Notes: generated from the sequence alone by a model not told the origin. A stretch of DNA of 6,676 nucleotides from CBEUVQ01 sp965546615 (GCA_965546615.1 CBEUVQ010000064.1:1-6676); one strand, 5' to 3'. Positions 1-6,484 are shown, numbered from the stretch's first letter. Numbers and translations: made by a program.

Positions 1-116
1 GGATGTATATCTTAGCACCGCCGCTGTTTTTTTGCAAGTTGAAATTATTGGCAGCGGCACTGCCGGTTTGAAGTGGTTTTGCGTTATTAGCTGTTATTTT
101 TAATTGACAGCTTCAT
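1..116 (-). other. Unassigned left edge; possible start of a frameshifted minus-strand gene
   Basis: No gene here is certain. On the minus strand an ATG at 116-114 opens a short frame (MKLSIKNNS) that stops at 89-87. Removing one A from the five-A run at 101-97 would join it to a frame that stays open to the window edge and reads ITANNAKPLQTGSAAANNF and onward, rich in Asn, Ala and Gly. A TATAAT box lies at 149-144, a fair distance upstream of the ATG. Against this, the GGGAG sequence sits only one base from the ATG, and the plus strand is also open from base 2 to a TAA at 101-103. All neighbouring genes run on the minus strand, which slightly favours that reading. It could equally be non-coding. 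Confidence 0.2.
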
Positions 117-156
117 ACTCCCGTTACCGGTGTCACTACATGAATTATACAACGAA

Positions 157-180
157 AAAATCCCCGCATTTGGGGATTTT
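157..180 (-). terminator. Rho-independent terminator after the acidic membrane protein gene
   Basis: A perfect 9-base-pair stem (157-165 with 172-180) encloses a 6-base loop. Its GC-rich core is CCCC/GGGG. On the minus strand the 3' arm runs into a stretch of six T (160-155). It lies 3 bases past the stop codon at 184-186. The flanking A/T runs could also let it work from the plus strand. Confidence 0.85.
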
Positions 181-183
181 CCT

Positions 184-1140
184 TTACCCTACCTGATCGT
201 ACCCCTGGCGCGGGGGAGCAGCAAAAATCGGCCAAAGGGGTATTATCGGCTGCATCGGCATCGGACGCGCCGGCCGGTGCATTGGCTCAGGCTTAACCGG
301 CTCAGTGTTAACAGGTTCTGATTGGGAAGCATCATCAAGCGGTTTAATTTCCACCACCGGTTCTTTTTCCAGCACCCGTTTATTCTTGACATAAGATACC
401 ACCCCGGCGGTGGTCAGCCCCAATGCCAGCATACCGCCGCCAACAAGCAGAATAGTGGTTAAACTAAGGGATTTTTTCTCGACATCTCCAAATTCTACTG
501 TCGGCACCGATTCTTCTTTGCTTTTATCTTCAGCAAACTTTTCTCCGTCGTCATTTTCTTCTTCTGTCTCTTCATCAATCACTAATTCCCAGTCGCCATC
601 GCGAAAATAATCGGGCACAAAATCTAAATCAATTTCTTCTAAATTAAGATTATGATGTGTTTCATTGCCGTCGATTAATTCCTCATCTTCATAATTACGG
701 GGTTTCTCTTTGGCAATAATGGAGTCCAACATATCAGATATCTCTTTAATGGTTTTATCCACTTCCTCTTTTTCCTGCAAAAACAACGTTTCATTTCCCG
801 CATGTTCTTGCTCTGAAGCAGCATCATCCAAATAGATATCTTCCAACTCCTCTTTTTCCAGCTCAAAATCATCGGGGGTGAAGTCACCAATATTTAAGCT
901 TTCTAACTCCGGGTCTTTCTCGTCATCATCTTTCAGATCAAAATCTGCTGATTCTTGGTCAGCAAATTGGTCTAAAAAATCATCATCAATTCTTTCGCTA
1001 TCGTCAATTTCATCAATATCTTCAAAATCATCGGAAAGATCAGCGTTCATTTGCTCTTCAATCTTCGCCAGCATTAACTGTTCTTCAAATTCTTTAAGCT
1101 CTTTGCTGTTTTCAAGGGAAAACTTTTTGTTTTCCTTCAC
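184..1140 (-). CDS. Hypothetical acidic single-pass membrane protein with proline-rich tail
   Basis: I do not recognise the family. The protein has 318 residues from the chosen start. Residues 1-223 are extremely acidic, with 85 Asp/Glu by hand count (about 38%). An N-terminal stretch (about 10-35) looks helical and coiled-coil-like. A hydrophobic, glycine-rich segment at 229-251 is followed by KNKR and reads as one transmembrane helix. The last 63 residues (256-318) are proline-rich, with EP/KP/RP steps. There is no N-terminal signal peptide and no catalytic motif is visible; topology is unclear because basic residues flank both sides of the helix. I chose the GTG start at 1140 because it lies 8 bases after GGAGG (1153-1149). 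An in-frame ATG at 1146 lies only 2 bases from that site. The gene has its own predicted promoter and terminator, so it appears to be transcribed alone. A scaffold or surface-anchoring role is only a guess. Confidence 0.8.
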   Translation of the reverse strand: MKENKKFSLENSKELKEFEEQLMLAKIEEQMNADLSDDFEDIDEIDDSERIDDDFLDQFADQESADFDLKDDDEKDPELESLNIGDFTPDDFELEKEELEDIYLDDAASEQEHAGNETLFLQEKEEVDKTIKEISDMLDSIIAKEKPRNYEDEELIDGNETHHNLNLEEIDLDFVPDYFRDGDWELVIDEETEEENDDGEKFAEDKSKEESVPTVEFGDVEKKSLSLTTILLVGGGMLALGLTTAGVVSYVKNKRVLEKEPVVEIKPLDDASQSEPVNTEPVKPEPMHRPARPMPMQPIIPLWPIFAAPPRQGYDQVG

Positions 1141-1148
1141 TGCCATCG

Positions 1149-1153
1149 CCTCC
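1149..1153 (-). promoter_or_regulatory. Ribosome binding site that decides a GTG start
   Basis: On the minus strand GGAGG is 8 bases before GTG (1140) and only 2 bases before an in-frame ATG (1146). A further upstream in-frame TTG (1155) overlaps the site itself. Spacing favours the GTG as the start of the acidic membrane protein. Confidence 0.6.
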
Positions 1154-1212
1154 AAACCGGCTTTTAAAATTCATCCGTTTATTGCGGATAATAAAATTCT
1201 GTTCTTTACCAG

Positions 1213-1242
1213 ATTATTTGGCAGTGCAGTTAAAAGTGACAA
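1213..1242 (-). promoter_or_regulatory. Predicted sigma-A promoter for the acidic membrane protein gene
   Basis: On the minus strand TTGTCA (1242-1237, 5 of 6 to consensus) is separated by 18 bases from AATAAT (1218-1213, 5 of 6). Transcription would begin near 1206, leaving an untranslated leader of about 65 bases. That leader contains a small inverted repeat, ATCCG/CGGAT (1173-1177 with 1185-1189, 7-base loop). The promoter lies just downstream of the preceding operon's terminator, as expected for an independent unit. Confidence 0.5.
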
Positions 1243-1289
1243 TATTTCTGTAAAAACATCAACTTAATAGATTGGTAAATATTAGCTTC

Positions 1290-1330
1290 AAAAAACAGAC
1301 AAGCAGGGCCCTAATAAGGACACCTGCTTG
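1290..1330 (-). terminator. Terminator of the homocitrate synthase/hydro-lyase/dehydrogenase operon
   Basis: An 8-base-pair stem, CAAGCAGG with CCTGCTTG (1300-1307 with 1323-1330), encloses a 15-base loop that may hold a further 3-base-pair stem. On the minus strand it is followed by TCTG and then six T (1295-1290). It lies about 40 bases after the dehydrogenase stop codon. The loop is long for a classic terminator, but position and T-run fit. Confidence 0.65.
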
Positions 1331-1368
1331 CTCTTTATTATATTATGGGGAGAAGAACAGCACTTGTG

Positions 1369-2370
1369 CTAACAAAGATGATTAACTATTGCCTCAGCCA
1401 TGGCGGTGGTTGAAGCGGTGCCGCCCAAATCGGCAGTTACATTAACCCCTTCAGTCAAAACTTTTTCCAGCGCATTCTGCACCCGTTCGGCAGCGGTAAA
1501 TTCGCCCAAATGTTTCAGCATCATGATGCCGGAGAGAATTATCGCCAGCGGGTTGGCTTGGTTTTTTCCTGCCAAATCAGGAGCACTGCCGTGCACCGCT
1601 TCAAAGACTGCAATATCCTCGCCGATGTTGGCTCCCGGGGCTACACCCAAGCCGCCCACCAAACCGGCACACAAATCGGAAATAATGTCGCCGTAAAGAT
1701 TGGGCATCACCAGCACATCATAGTTTTCCGGAGCCTGTACCAGCTTCATGCTCATAGCGTCAACAATCATTTCTTCCAGCTGAATATCAGGATATTGCTG
1801 CGCAACATCACGGGCAGCTTCCAAAAATAAGCCGTCGCTGAGTTTCATAATGTTTGCTTTATGTACTGCCGTTACTTTTCGCCGATTGTGTTTTACCGCA
1901 TAATCAAAAGCATAGCGCACAATGCGTTCCGAAGCTTGACGAGTGATAATTTTAATACTTTCGGCAGCATCACTGCCTACTTTGTGCTCAATGCCGGCAT
2001 AAAGGTCTTCGGTATTTTCCCGCACTACTACCAAATCGATGTTTTCGTAGCGGGTAAACACACCGGGCAGTGATTTCACCGGACGAACATTGGCATATAA
2101 GTTAAGTTCCTGCCGCAGCGCCACATTGACACTGCGAAAACCCCTACCCACAGGTGTAGTAACCGGCCCTTTTAACGCTACTTTATTTTTGCGGATGGAA
2201 TCCAGCACCTGCGGCGGCAGCGGAGTGTTGTGTTCTGCAATCATCGTTTCCCCTGCTGCCACTGTTTCCCAATTAATTTTTACTCCTGAAGCATCAATTA
2301 CTTTTTTTGCTGCTGCAGTTATTTCCGGGCCAATCCCATCACCGGGGATTAGCGTAACATTATGCACCAT
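1369..2370 (-). CDS. NAD-dependent isocitrate/isopropylmalate dehydrogenase family protein (isocitrate-type signature)
   Basis: This enzyme oxidatively decarboxylates a 2-hydroxy tricarboxylate to a 2-oxoacid in the cytoplasm, using NAD+. At 333 residues it has the normal length of short beta-decarboxylating dehydrogenases. Positions that match E. coli IDH by spacing are Ser80, Asn82, Arg86, Arg96, Arg117, Tyr124, Lys171, Asp204, Asp228 and Asp232. The Ser-x-Asn-x3-Arg pattern is typical of isocitrate dehydrogenase; isopropylmalate dehydrogenase has a Leu-rich segment there, and Thermus homoisocitrate dehydrogenase lacks the Ser/Asn pair. Asp265-Leu266 in HGSAPDLAG replace the Lys-Tyr pair of NADP enzymes, indicating NAD+. 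The ATG follows GGAGGT by 6 bases, and the gap from the LeuD-like gene is 26 bases, so it is the last gene of the operon. Family membership is certain. Isocitrate is the likeliest substrate; homoisocitrate remains possible. Confidence 0.95.
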   Translation of the reverse strand: MVHNVTLIPGDGIGPEITAAAKKVIDASGVKINWETVAAGETMIAEHNTPLPPQVLDSIRKNKVALKGPVTTPVGRGFRSVNVALRQELNLYANVRPVKSLPGVFTRYENIDLVVVRENTEDLYAGIEHKVGSDAAESIKIITRQASERIVRYAFDYAVKHNRRKVTAVHKANIMKLSDGLFLEAARDVAQQYPDIQLEEMIVDAMSMKLVQAPENYDVLVMPNLYGDIISDLCAGLVGGLGVAPGANIGEDIAVFEAVHGSAPDLAGKNQANPLAIILSGIMMLKHLGEFTAAERVQNALEKVLTEGVNVTADLGGTASTTAMAEAIVNHLC

Positions 2371-2396
2371 TTGTTTACCTCCAAAACACCGACCGG

Positions 2397-2897
2397 TTAA
2401 AGATTAAAATCGCCGTATTTCCGAAAATGTTGAGCCAATCCACCGTCATTTAGAATTTTAATCATCACATCAGGCAGCGGCTTAGCTTTGATTTCCACCC
2501 CGGTGGTAAGGTTTTTCACCACACCGGCTGTTAAATCCACTTCTAATTTGTCGCCGTTGGAAATCATATCGGTATCACATTCCACCACCGGCAGCCCGGT
2601 GTTAATGGCGTTACGGTAAAAAATGCGGGCAAAGGATTTGGCCAGCACCGCAGCAATATCGGCATTTTTAATCGCCAGCGGAGCCTGCTCGCGTGAAGAA
2701 CCGCAGCCAAAGTTGCTGCCGGCTACAATAAAATCACCGGCGGTAATTTTCGAATAAAAATTTGGGTCTAAATCTTCCATGACATGCCGGGCCAATTCCC
2801 GCATATCCAGCGTTTTAAATTTATATTTACCCGATATAATGTAATCAGTATTGATATCATCTAAGTTAAACTTGTGCCCGTTACCGGTAAGCTTCAT
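2397..2897 (-). CDS. leuD: 3-isopropylmalate dehydratase/homoaconitase-type small subunit
   Basis: This is the small (swivel-domain) subunit of an aconitase-family hydro-lyase, which pairs with the large subunit encoded just upstream. It has 166 residues, usual for the LeuD/homoaconitase small-subunit class of archaea and many anaerobes. DDINTDYII (13-21) and GCGSSRE (64-70) are the family hallmarks; the Ser-Arg pair contacts substrate carboxylate. The loop known to set substrate choice follows at 25-28 and reads YKFK. From memory of the literature, isopropylmalate isomerases have YLV-type and methanogen homoaconitases YLR-type loops here, so this one fits neither. The ATG is preceded by AGGTG with 5 bases of spacing, and the gap after the large subunit gene is 25 bases. 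The symbol names the family and does not imply leucine synthesis; aconitase or homoaconitase activity is as likely. Confidence 0.94.
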   Translation of the reverse strand: MKLTGNGHKFNLDDINTDYIISGKYKFKTLDMRELARHVMEDLDPNFYSKITAGDFIVAGSNFGCGSSREQAPLAIKNADIAAVLAKSFARIFYRNAINTGLPVVECDTDMISNGDKLEVDLTAGVVKNLTTGVEIKAKPLPDVMIKILNDGGLAQHFRKYGDFNL

Positions 2898-2922
2898 GAT
2901 TTCACCTACTTAATTTAGTTAG

Positions 2923-4179
2923 TTAATCCAGGTAATTGCGCGGGTCAGTAATTTCACCGGTTAAAGCAGATGCAGCCACCGTTGCCGGAGAAGCAAGGTA
3001 GATGTTTGCTTTACTGTTGCCCATCCGTCCTTTGAAATTGCGGTTAGCGGTAGAAATAACGTTTTCTCCGTCAGAAGGGACACCGTTATGCGTTCCCACG
3101 CACGGGCCGCATCCCGGGGTAACTACTGCGGCGCCCGCTTCCACCAGTGTTTGAATAACACCTTCAGCCATTGCATCTAAGAAAATCTGTTTGGAAGCAG
3201 GGGCCACAATTAAGCGCACCTCCGGATGCACTTTTTTACCCTGCAGTATAGAAGCTGCCAAGCGCAAATCTTCCAGCCGACCGTTTGTACAAGTACCAAT
3301 GACCGCCTGCTGGATGGGGGTACCGGCCGCTTGACTGATGCCGGCAACGTTATCCACTCGATGCGGCATCGCCACCTGCGGTTCTAATTTAGATACATCA
3401 TATTCCTTGATATCGGCATATACTGCATCGCCGTCAGCAAATACCGGGGTAAAAGTGTCAGCTGTAAATTGCTTTAACCACTGAGCGGTTTTTTCATCTG
3501 CTTCCATCAACCCCGCTTTTGCCCCCATTTCAATGGCCATATTGGCCATAGTCATCCGTCCTTCCACTGAAAGGGCAGCAACTGCTTCACCGGTATACTC
3601 CGCTGCTTTATAGGTAACACCGTCGGCAGTAACATCACCGATTAAATACAAAATCAAATCTTTGGCATACACCCCACGCGGCAGCAATCCGTTTAATACA
3701 AACTTAACAGTCTCCGGAACTTTAAACCACATTTTGCCGGAAATCATTGCCGCTGCTAAATCAGTTGATCCTACTCCGGTAGAAAAAGCGTTTAACGCTC
3801 CGTAAGTACAGGTATGTGAATCAGCCCCTACTACCAGTCTACCGGGGCCAACCTTACCGCTTTCCGGCATCAACTGATGGCAAACACCTTCACCGATATC
3901 GTATAATTTAATGCCCTTTTGGGAGGCAAATTCACGCATTAACTTATGCAGTGCCGATACTCCTTCATTGGGACTGGGTGCACTGTGATCGATTACCATC
4001 GCAACTTTGTCGCAGTCGCACACTTCGGTGCCGGCCATATCTTCAAACGCTTTGATAGCCAAAGGAGATGTGCCGTCCTGCCCCATAATTAAATCAACTT
4101 CGGCAACTACAATATCGCCGGCATGAGCGGTTTGACCGCTGTGGCCGGACAGAATTTTTTCTATGATTGTTTGACCCAC
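2923..4179 (-). CDS. leuC: 3-isopropylmalate dehydratase/homoaconitase-type large subunit
   Basis: This is the iron-sulfur subunit of an aconitase-family hydro-lyase, which moves a hydroxyl group through a dehydrated intermediate. From the GTG at 4179 it has 418 residues, the usual length for the two-subunit LeuC2/homoaconitase class. GADSHTCTYGA (118-128) and NFKGRMGN (382-389) are family signatures. The three 4Fe-4S cysteines are visible as Cys297 (GTCTNGR) and Cys357/Cys360 (GCGPC). An upstream ATG at 4236 would add 19 residues unlike the family and would lie inside the previous gene. The GTG has AGAGGG 6 bases upstream and begins one base after the preceding stop codon, which suggests translational coupling. 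Whether the substrate is citrate, homocitrate or isopropylmalate is not decided by this subunit. Confidence 0.95.
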   Translation of the reverse strand: MGQTIIEKILSGHSGQTAHAGDIVVAEVDLIMGQDGTSPLAIKAFEDMAGTEVCDCDKVAMVIDHSAPSPNEGVSALHKLMREFASQKGIKLYDIGEGVCHQLMPESGKVGPGRLVVGADSHTCTYGALNAFSTGVGSTDLAAAMISGKMWFKVPETVKFVLNGLLPRGVYAKDLILYLIGDVTADGVTYKAAEYTGEAVAALSVEGRMTMANMAIEMGAKAGLMEADEKTAQWLKQFTADTFTPVFADGDAVYADIKEYDVSKLEPQVAMPHRVDNVAGISQAAGTPIQQAVIGTCTNGRLEDLRLAASILQGKKVHPEVRLIVAPASKQIFLDAMAEGVIQTLVEAGAAVVTPGCGPCVGTHNGVPSDGENVISTANRNFKGRMGNSKANIYLASPATVAASALTGEITDPRNYLD

Positions 4180-4180
4180 A

Positions 4181-5341
4181 TTAATCCCTCTTTCCCAGAT
4201 GTGCATGATGATGTGCGGAGCCAAAGTAATCTTCATAAATATACATCAGCTCTTTATCAAACAGCGTGCGCTTTAAAGCTACCGCTGCCGCCCGAACTTT
4301 CGGCAAAAGTTCTTCTGCCTGGTGACGGCTTAAATGGATGCCGTATTCTGCAAATTTTGCTCTTAATGCAGCAGTACCTGAATGTTTGCCCACTACAATT
4401 TGGCGCTCCAAGCCCACTTCTTCCGGTTGAAAGGCTTCGTAAGTTTTTGGGTTTTTCAGCGCCCCGTCTGCATGAATACCGGACTCATGAGCAAACATAT
4501 TTGAGCCGACAATAGCCTTCCAGGCGGGCAGTTCGCGTCCTGAAGCCCGTGAAACGTAATCAGCCACTTCTACAAACATATCGGTTTGGAAGCCCAAATC
4601 TATATCATAAAGGTGTTTTAAAGCCATCACCACTTCTTCTAACGCTGCATTGCCGGCCCGCTCGCCTAAACCAAGCACCGTTACCCCAACATAATTGGCT
4701 CCAGCTTTCACCCCTGCCAAAGCGTTGGCAGTGGCCATGCCAAAGTCGTTATGGGTGTGCATTTCAATTTCAATATCCACCGCATTACGGATTTTGCTGA
4801 TGTATTCATACGTTTTAAACGGGTCTAAAATACCCACCGTATCACAGTAGCGCAGACGATCAGCACCCGCCTGCTTGGCAACTTTAGCATATTCAATTAA
4901 GAAATCAATATCACTGCGCGAAGCGTCTTCGGCGTTAGCAGATACATAAAGGCCGTTTTTCTTGGCAAATTCCACAGCCCGGGCCATGCTTTCCAGCACC
5001 CATTCCCGCGGTTTGTTTAATTTATATTTCATGTGGATGTCAGATGTGGAAATAGATATCGCCACCGCATCAACACCACATTCCAAAGAAGCTTCTATAT
5101 CTTTAATCACCGGACGGTTCCAACCCATCACACTGACTTTTAAACCCGCATTACAAATCGCTTTGATTGCTTCTTGTTCATCGCCTTCCATCACCGGGAT
5201 ACCCGCTTCAATTTGATCTACACCCAGTTCATCTAAAAATTTAGCAATCCGCATTTTTTCCCGGTTGGCAAAAACAACGCCTGCGGTTTGCTCTCCGTCG
5301 CGCAGTGTAGTGTCAACTATATGAATTTTTCTTTTTTCCAT
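4181..5341 (-). CDS. nifV: Homocitrate synthase family protein (NifV-type; alternative: Re-type citrate synthase)
   Basis: A DRE-TIM metallolyase that condenses acetyl-CoA with a 2-oxoacid: 2-oxoglutarate if a homocitrate synthase, oxaloacetate if it acts as a citrate synthase. It has 386 residues. DTTLRDGEQ (10-18) supplies the metal-binding Asp and catalytic Arg, HTHND (195-199) the metal His pair, and GLGERAGNAALEE (224-236) the second family signature. FAHESGIHADG (283-293) and GKHSG (318-322) follow as in NifV. The large C-terminal leucine-binding domain of LeuA is absent, which argues against leucine-regulated isopropylmalate synthase. The C-terminus carries a small His-rich tail (His377-379 and 381). 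GGAGGTG lies 10 bases before the ATG. It is the first gene of the operon and no nif genes are in view, so a role in nitrogenase cofactor synthesis is not supported by context. Family is firm, substrate is not. Confidence 0.9.
   Translation of the reverse strand: MEKRKIHIVDTTLRDGEQTAGVVFANREKMRIAKFLDELGVDQIEAGIPVMEGDEQEAIKAICNAGLKVSVMGWNRPVIKDIEASLECGVDAVAISISTSDIHMKYKLNKPREWVLESMARAVEFAKKNGLYVSANAEDASRSDIDFLIEYAKVAKQAGADRLRYCDTVGILDPFKTYEYISKIRNAVDIEIEMHTHNDFGMATANALAGVKAGANYVGVTVLGLGERAGNAALEEVVMALKHLYDIDLGFQTDMFVEVADYVSRASGRELPAWKAIVGSNMFAHESGIHADGALKNPKTYEAFQPEEVGLERQIVVGKHSGTAALRAKFAEYGIHLSRHQAEELLPKVRAAAVALKRTLFDKELMYIYEDYFGSAHHHAHLGKRD
4186..4191 (-). promoter_or_regulatory. Ribosome binding site that decides the LeuC-like GTG start
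   Basis: AGAGGG on the minus strand lies 6 bases before the GTG at 4179, inside the last codons of the homocitrate synthase-like gene. The sequence TAATGTG also contains an ATG overlapping the stop codon, but that ATG is out of frame. The site supports the 418-residue start over the longer upstream ATG. Confidence 0.6.
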
Positions 5342-5576
5342 AAAAAGAATACACCTCCCTATAATACTTACTCAAATTTCCACCTATGCGGAGTATATTA
5401 TCACAACCGATAAACTATTAAAAGTAAACTCGCTTTTTTATACTGTATACATTTATATTCGGCTATTTTCTTTGATTTTTGCCAAATATGTTTCAATTAT
5501 TATACATATCTTGCTTATTTTACGTTCATTACCATGTCCAAAAGTGTACAGTTTTTTAGATAACAGTATGAACAAC
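5342..5576 (-). promoter_or_regulatory. AT-rich regulatory gap upstream of the four-gene operon
   Basis: No gene is evident in these 235 bases. The best promoter candidate on the minus strand is an extended -10 element, TGTGATAAT (5405-5397), with no good -35 partner; it would give a leader of about 50 bases. A second TATAAT occurs at 5504-5499, also without a convincing -35. A perfect 11-base palindrome, TATACTGTATA (5439-5449), lies upstream of the first candidate and could bind a regulator. I see no T-box, leucine-rich leader peptide or attenuator hairpin, so the usual leucine-operon attenuation is not apparent. Confidence 0.4.
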
Positions 5577-5603
5577 AAAAAACCCTCCTTAAACGGAGGG
5601 TTT
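5577..5603 (-). terminator. Rho-independent terminator after the Cys4 hypothetical gene
   Basis: A perfect 9-base-pair stem, AAACCCTCC with GGAGGGTTT (5580-5588 with 5595-5603), has a 6-base loop. On the minus strand it ends in six T (5582-5577), the first three paired in the stem. It begins 3 bases past the stop codon at 5607-5609 and separates the gatB unit from the metabolic operon. Confidence 0.9.
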
Positions 5604-5606
5604 GTG

Positions 5607-6455
5607 TTACTCTAATGCAGCTTTGACAATCATTGGGGTATTATCCCAAACTTCTTTACCAAAATCTTTAATCAGCTTTTCTATGAGCATCTCTTTTTGT
5701 TTGTCGGTCAGCTCCGGCTTTTTATCCCGCCTGCCCAACTCTACCACTTTACTGTCCTGATGCTTATCTGGCAGCTCGCGGCTGCTGCGGTGCTCAGGGA
5801 AAGTCAGCTCAGCATTTACCTGGCCATCCAAATCAAAATAAACATTGAACAGCTTGATGGATCGCAGGTAAATGGGCACTTTATCTTCTTCTACATAAGT
5901 TAACTCTACAGCAACAGCCTTCTTGCCCGCTAAATCCGCAAACTTACGGCCGTCCTGCAGTGCATTTACGGCCAACCGCTTTACTTTGTTTTTAGTGGCA
6001 AGATACATGCGCAGCTTTATATTGGTGTTCTTTAACGCAGATTTAGCATGCCGAGTGTTGTTGTTATCTTCACTGTCTAAAGCGTCAATGCCGTCTTCTG
6101 CTCTGCTGATTACCACCACATCGGTATCAGTGAGGATGGCTAAATGGCTTTCGCGCAAATCAAAAAGCACATCTCCCAGCAGTGGTATAACAAAACCGTC
6201 TTCTACCAACCGCCTTTTAATTTGCACAAAGCCCACCAAGGCCAGGATTTCTACCACTCCGTCGCACTCGTCACAATATGATTCCGGAGCGCGACAGTTT
6301 TCACAGGCATCAACTTCATCAAACAGAAATTCATCCAGTTTAAACACTTTAGTGTAAGTTTGACCATCGCTTGATACCTGCATTACACTGATATTAAGCC
6401 CTTTCCACTCTCCCATCAGTATGTTGTAAAATACATCCCTAGAAGCTGTTATCAT
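5607..6455 (-). CDS. Hypothetical protein with CxxC-x6-CxxC motif, downstream of gatB
   Basis: I do not recognise this 282-residue protein. Four cysteines, Cys51, Cys54, Cys61 and Cys64, form CENC-x6-CDEC, spacing that suits a small zinc-binding knuckle, though a redox or iron-sulfur role cannot be excluded. The segment after it (about 66-118) is rich in beta-forming hydrophobic residues (VVEILALVGFVQIKR, then AILTDTDVVVI). A charged middle follows, then a lysine-rich, probably helical C-terminus (248-282). No signal peptide or membrane segment is seen, so it is likely cytoplasmic. The ATG at 6455 is preceded by GGAGG with 5 bases of spacing. It starts 29 bases after the gatB stop with no terminator between and ends at a strong one, so co-transcription with gatB is likely. 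That link alone does not show a role in tRNA amidation. Confidence 0.85.
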   Translation of the reverse strand: MITASRDVFYNILMGEWKGLNISVMQVSSDGQTYTKVFKLDEFLFDEVDACENCRAPESYCDECDGVVEILALVGFVQIKRRLVEDGFVIPLLGDVLFDLRESHLAILTDTDVVVISRAEDGIDALDSEDNNNTRHAKSALKNTNIKLRMYLATKNKVKRLAVNALQDGRKFADLAGKKAVAVELTYVEEDKVPIYLRSIKLFNVYFDLDGQVNAELTFPEHRSSRELPDKHQDSKVVELGRRDKKPELTDKQKEMLIEKLIKDFGKEVWDNTPMIVKAALE

Positions 6456-6484
6456 ATTTTCCTCCGTATTTGCATGGTCAAACT

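Noticed and set aside
130..321. 63-residue plus-strand open frame with Arg/His-rich end
   Set aside because: It crosses a terminator hairpin and is antisense to the proline-rich tail of the acidic protein, which explains its composition.
878..1267. 129-residue plus-strand open frame opposite the acidic protein gene
   Set aside because: It is extremely Ser-rich only because it is antisense to Asp/Glu codons, and it has no plausible RBS or family.
1359..1370. Palindrome AGCACTTGTGCT overlapping the dehydrogenase stop codon
   Set aside because: Arms are only 5 bases and no T-run follows directly; a better terminator lies about 30 bases downstream.
1510..1830. 106-residue plus-strand open frame inside the dehydrogenase gene
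   Set aside because: It lies wholly antisense to a strongly conserved enzyme and its translation resembles no protein family.
4180..4236. 19-residue N-terminal extension of the LeuC-like protein
   Set aside because: It overlaps the upstream gene, lacks a good RBS, and would lengthen a protein that already has family-typical length from the GTG.
4123..4515. 130-residue plus-strand open frame across the synthase/LeuC junction
   Set aside because: It is antisense to two well-supported genes, with no RBS or recognisable motifs.
5342..5576. Search for a T-box, leucine leader peptide or riboswitch
   Set aside because: No T-box core sequence, leucine-codon run or antiterminator/terminator pair was visible; the only short leader frame (MVMNVK) has no good RBS.
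5923..6357. 144-residue plus-strand open frame opposite the Cys4 protein gene
   Set aside because: Ser/Thr-rich antisense translation; the minus-strand gene has a strong RBS and an adjoining terminator.
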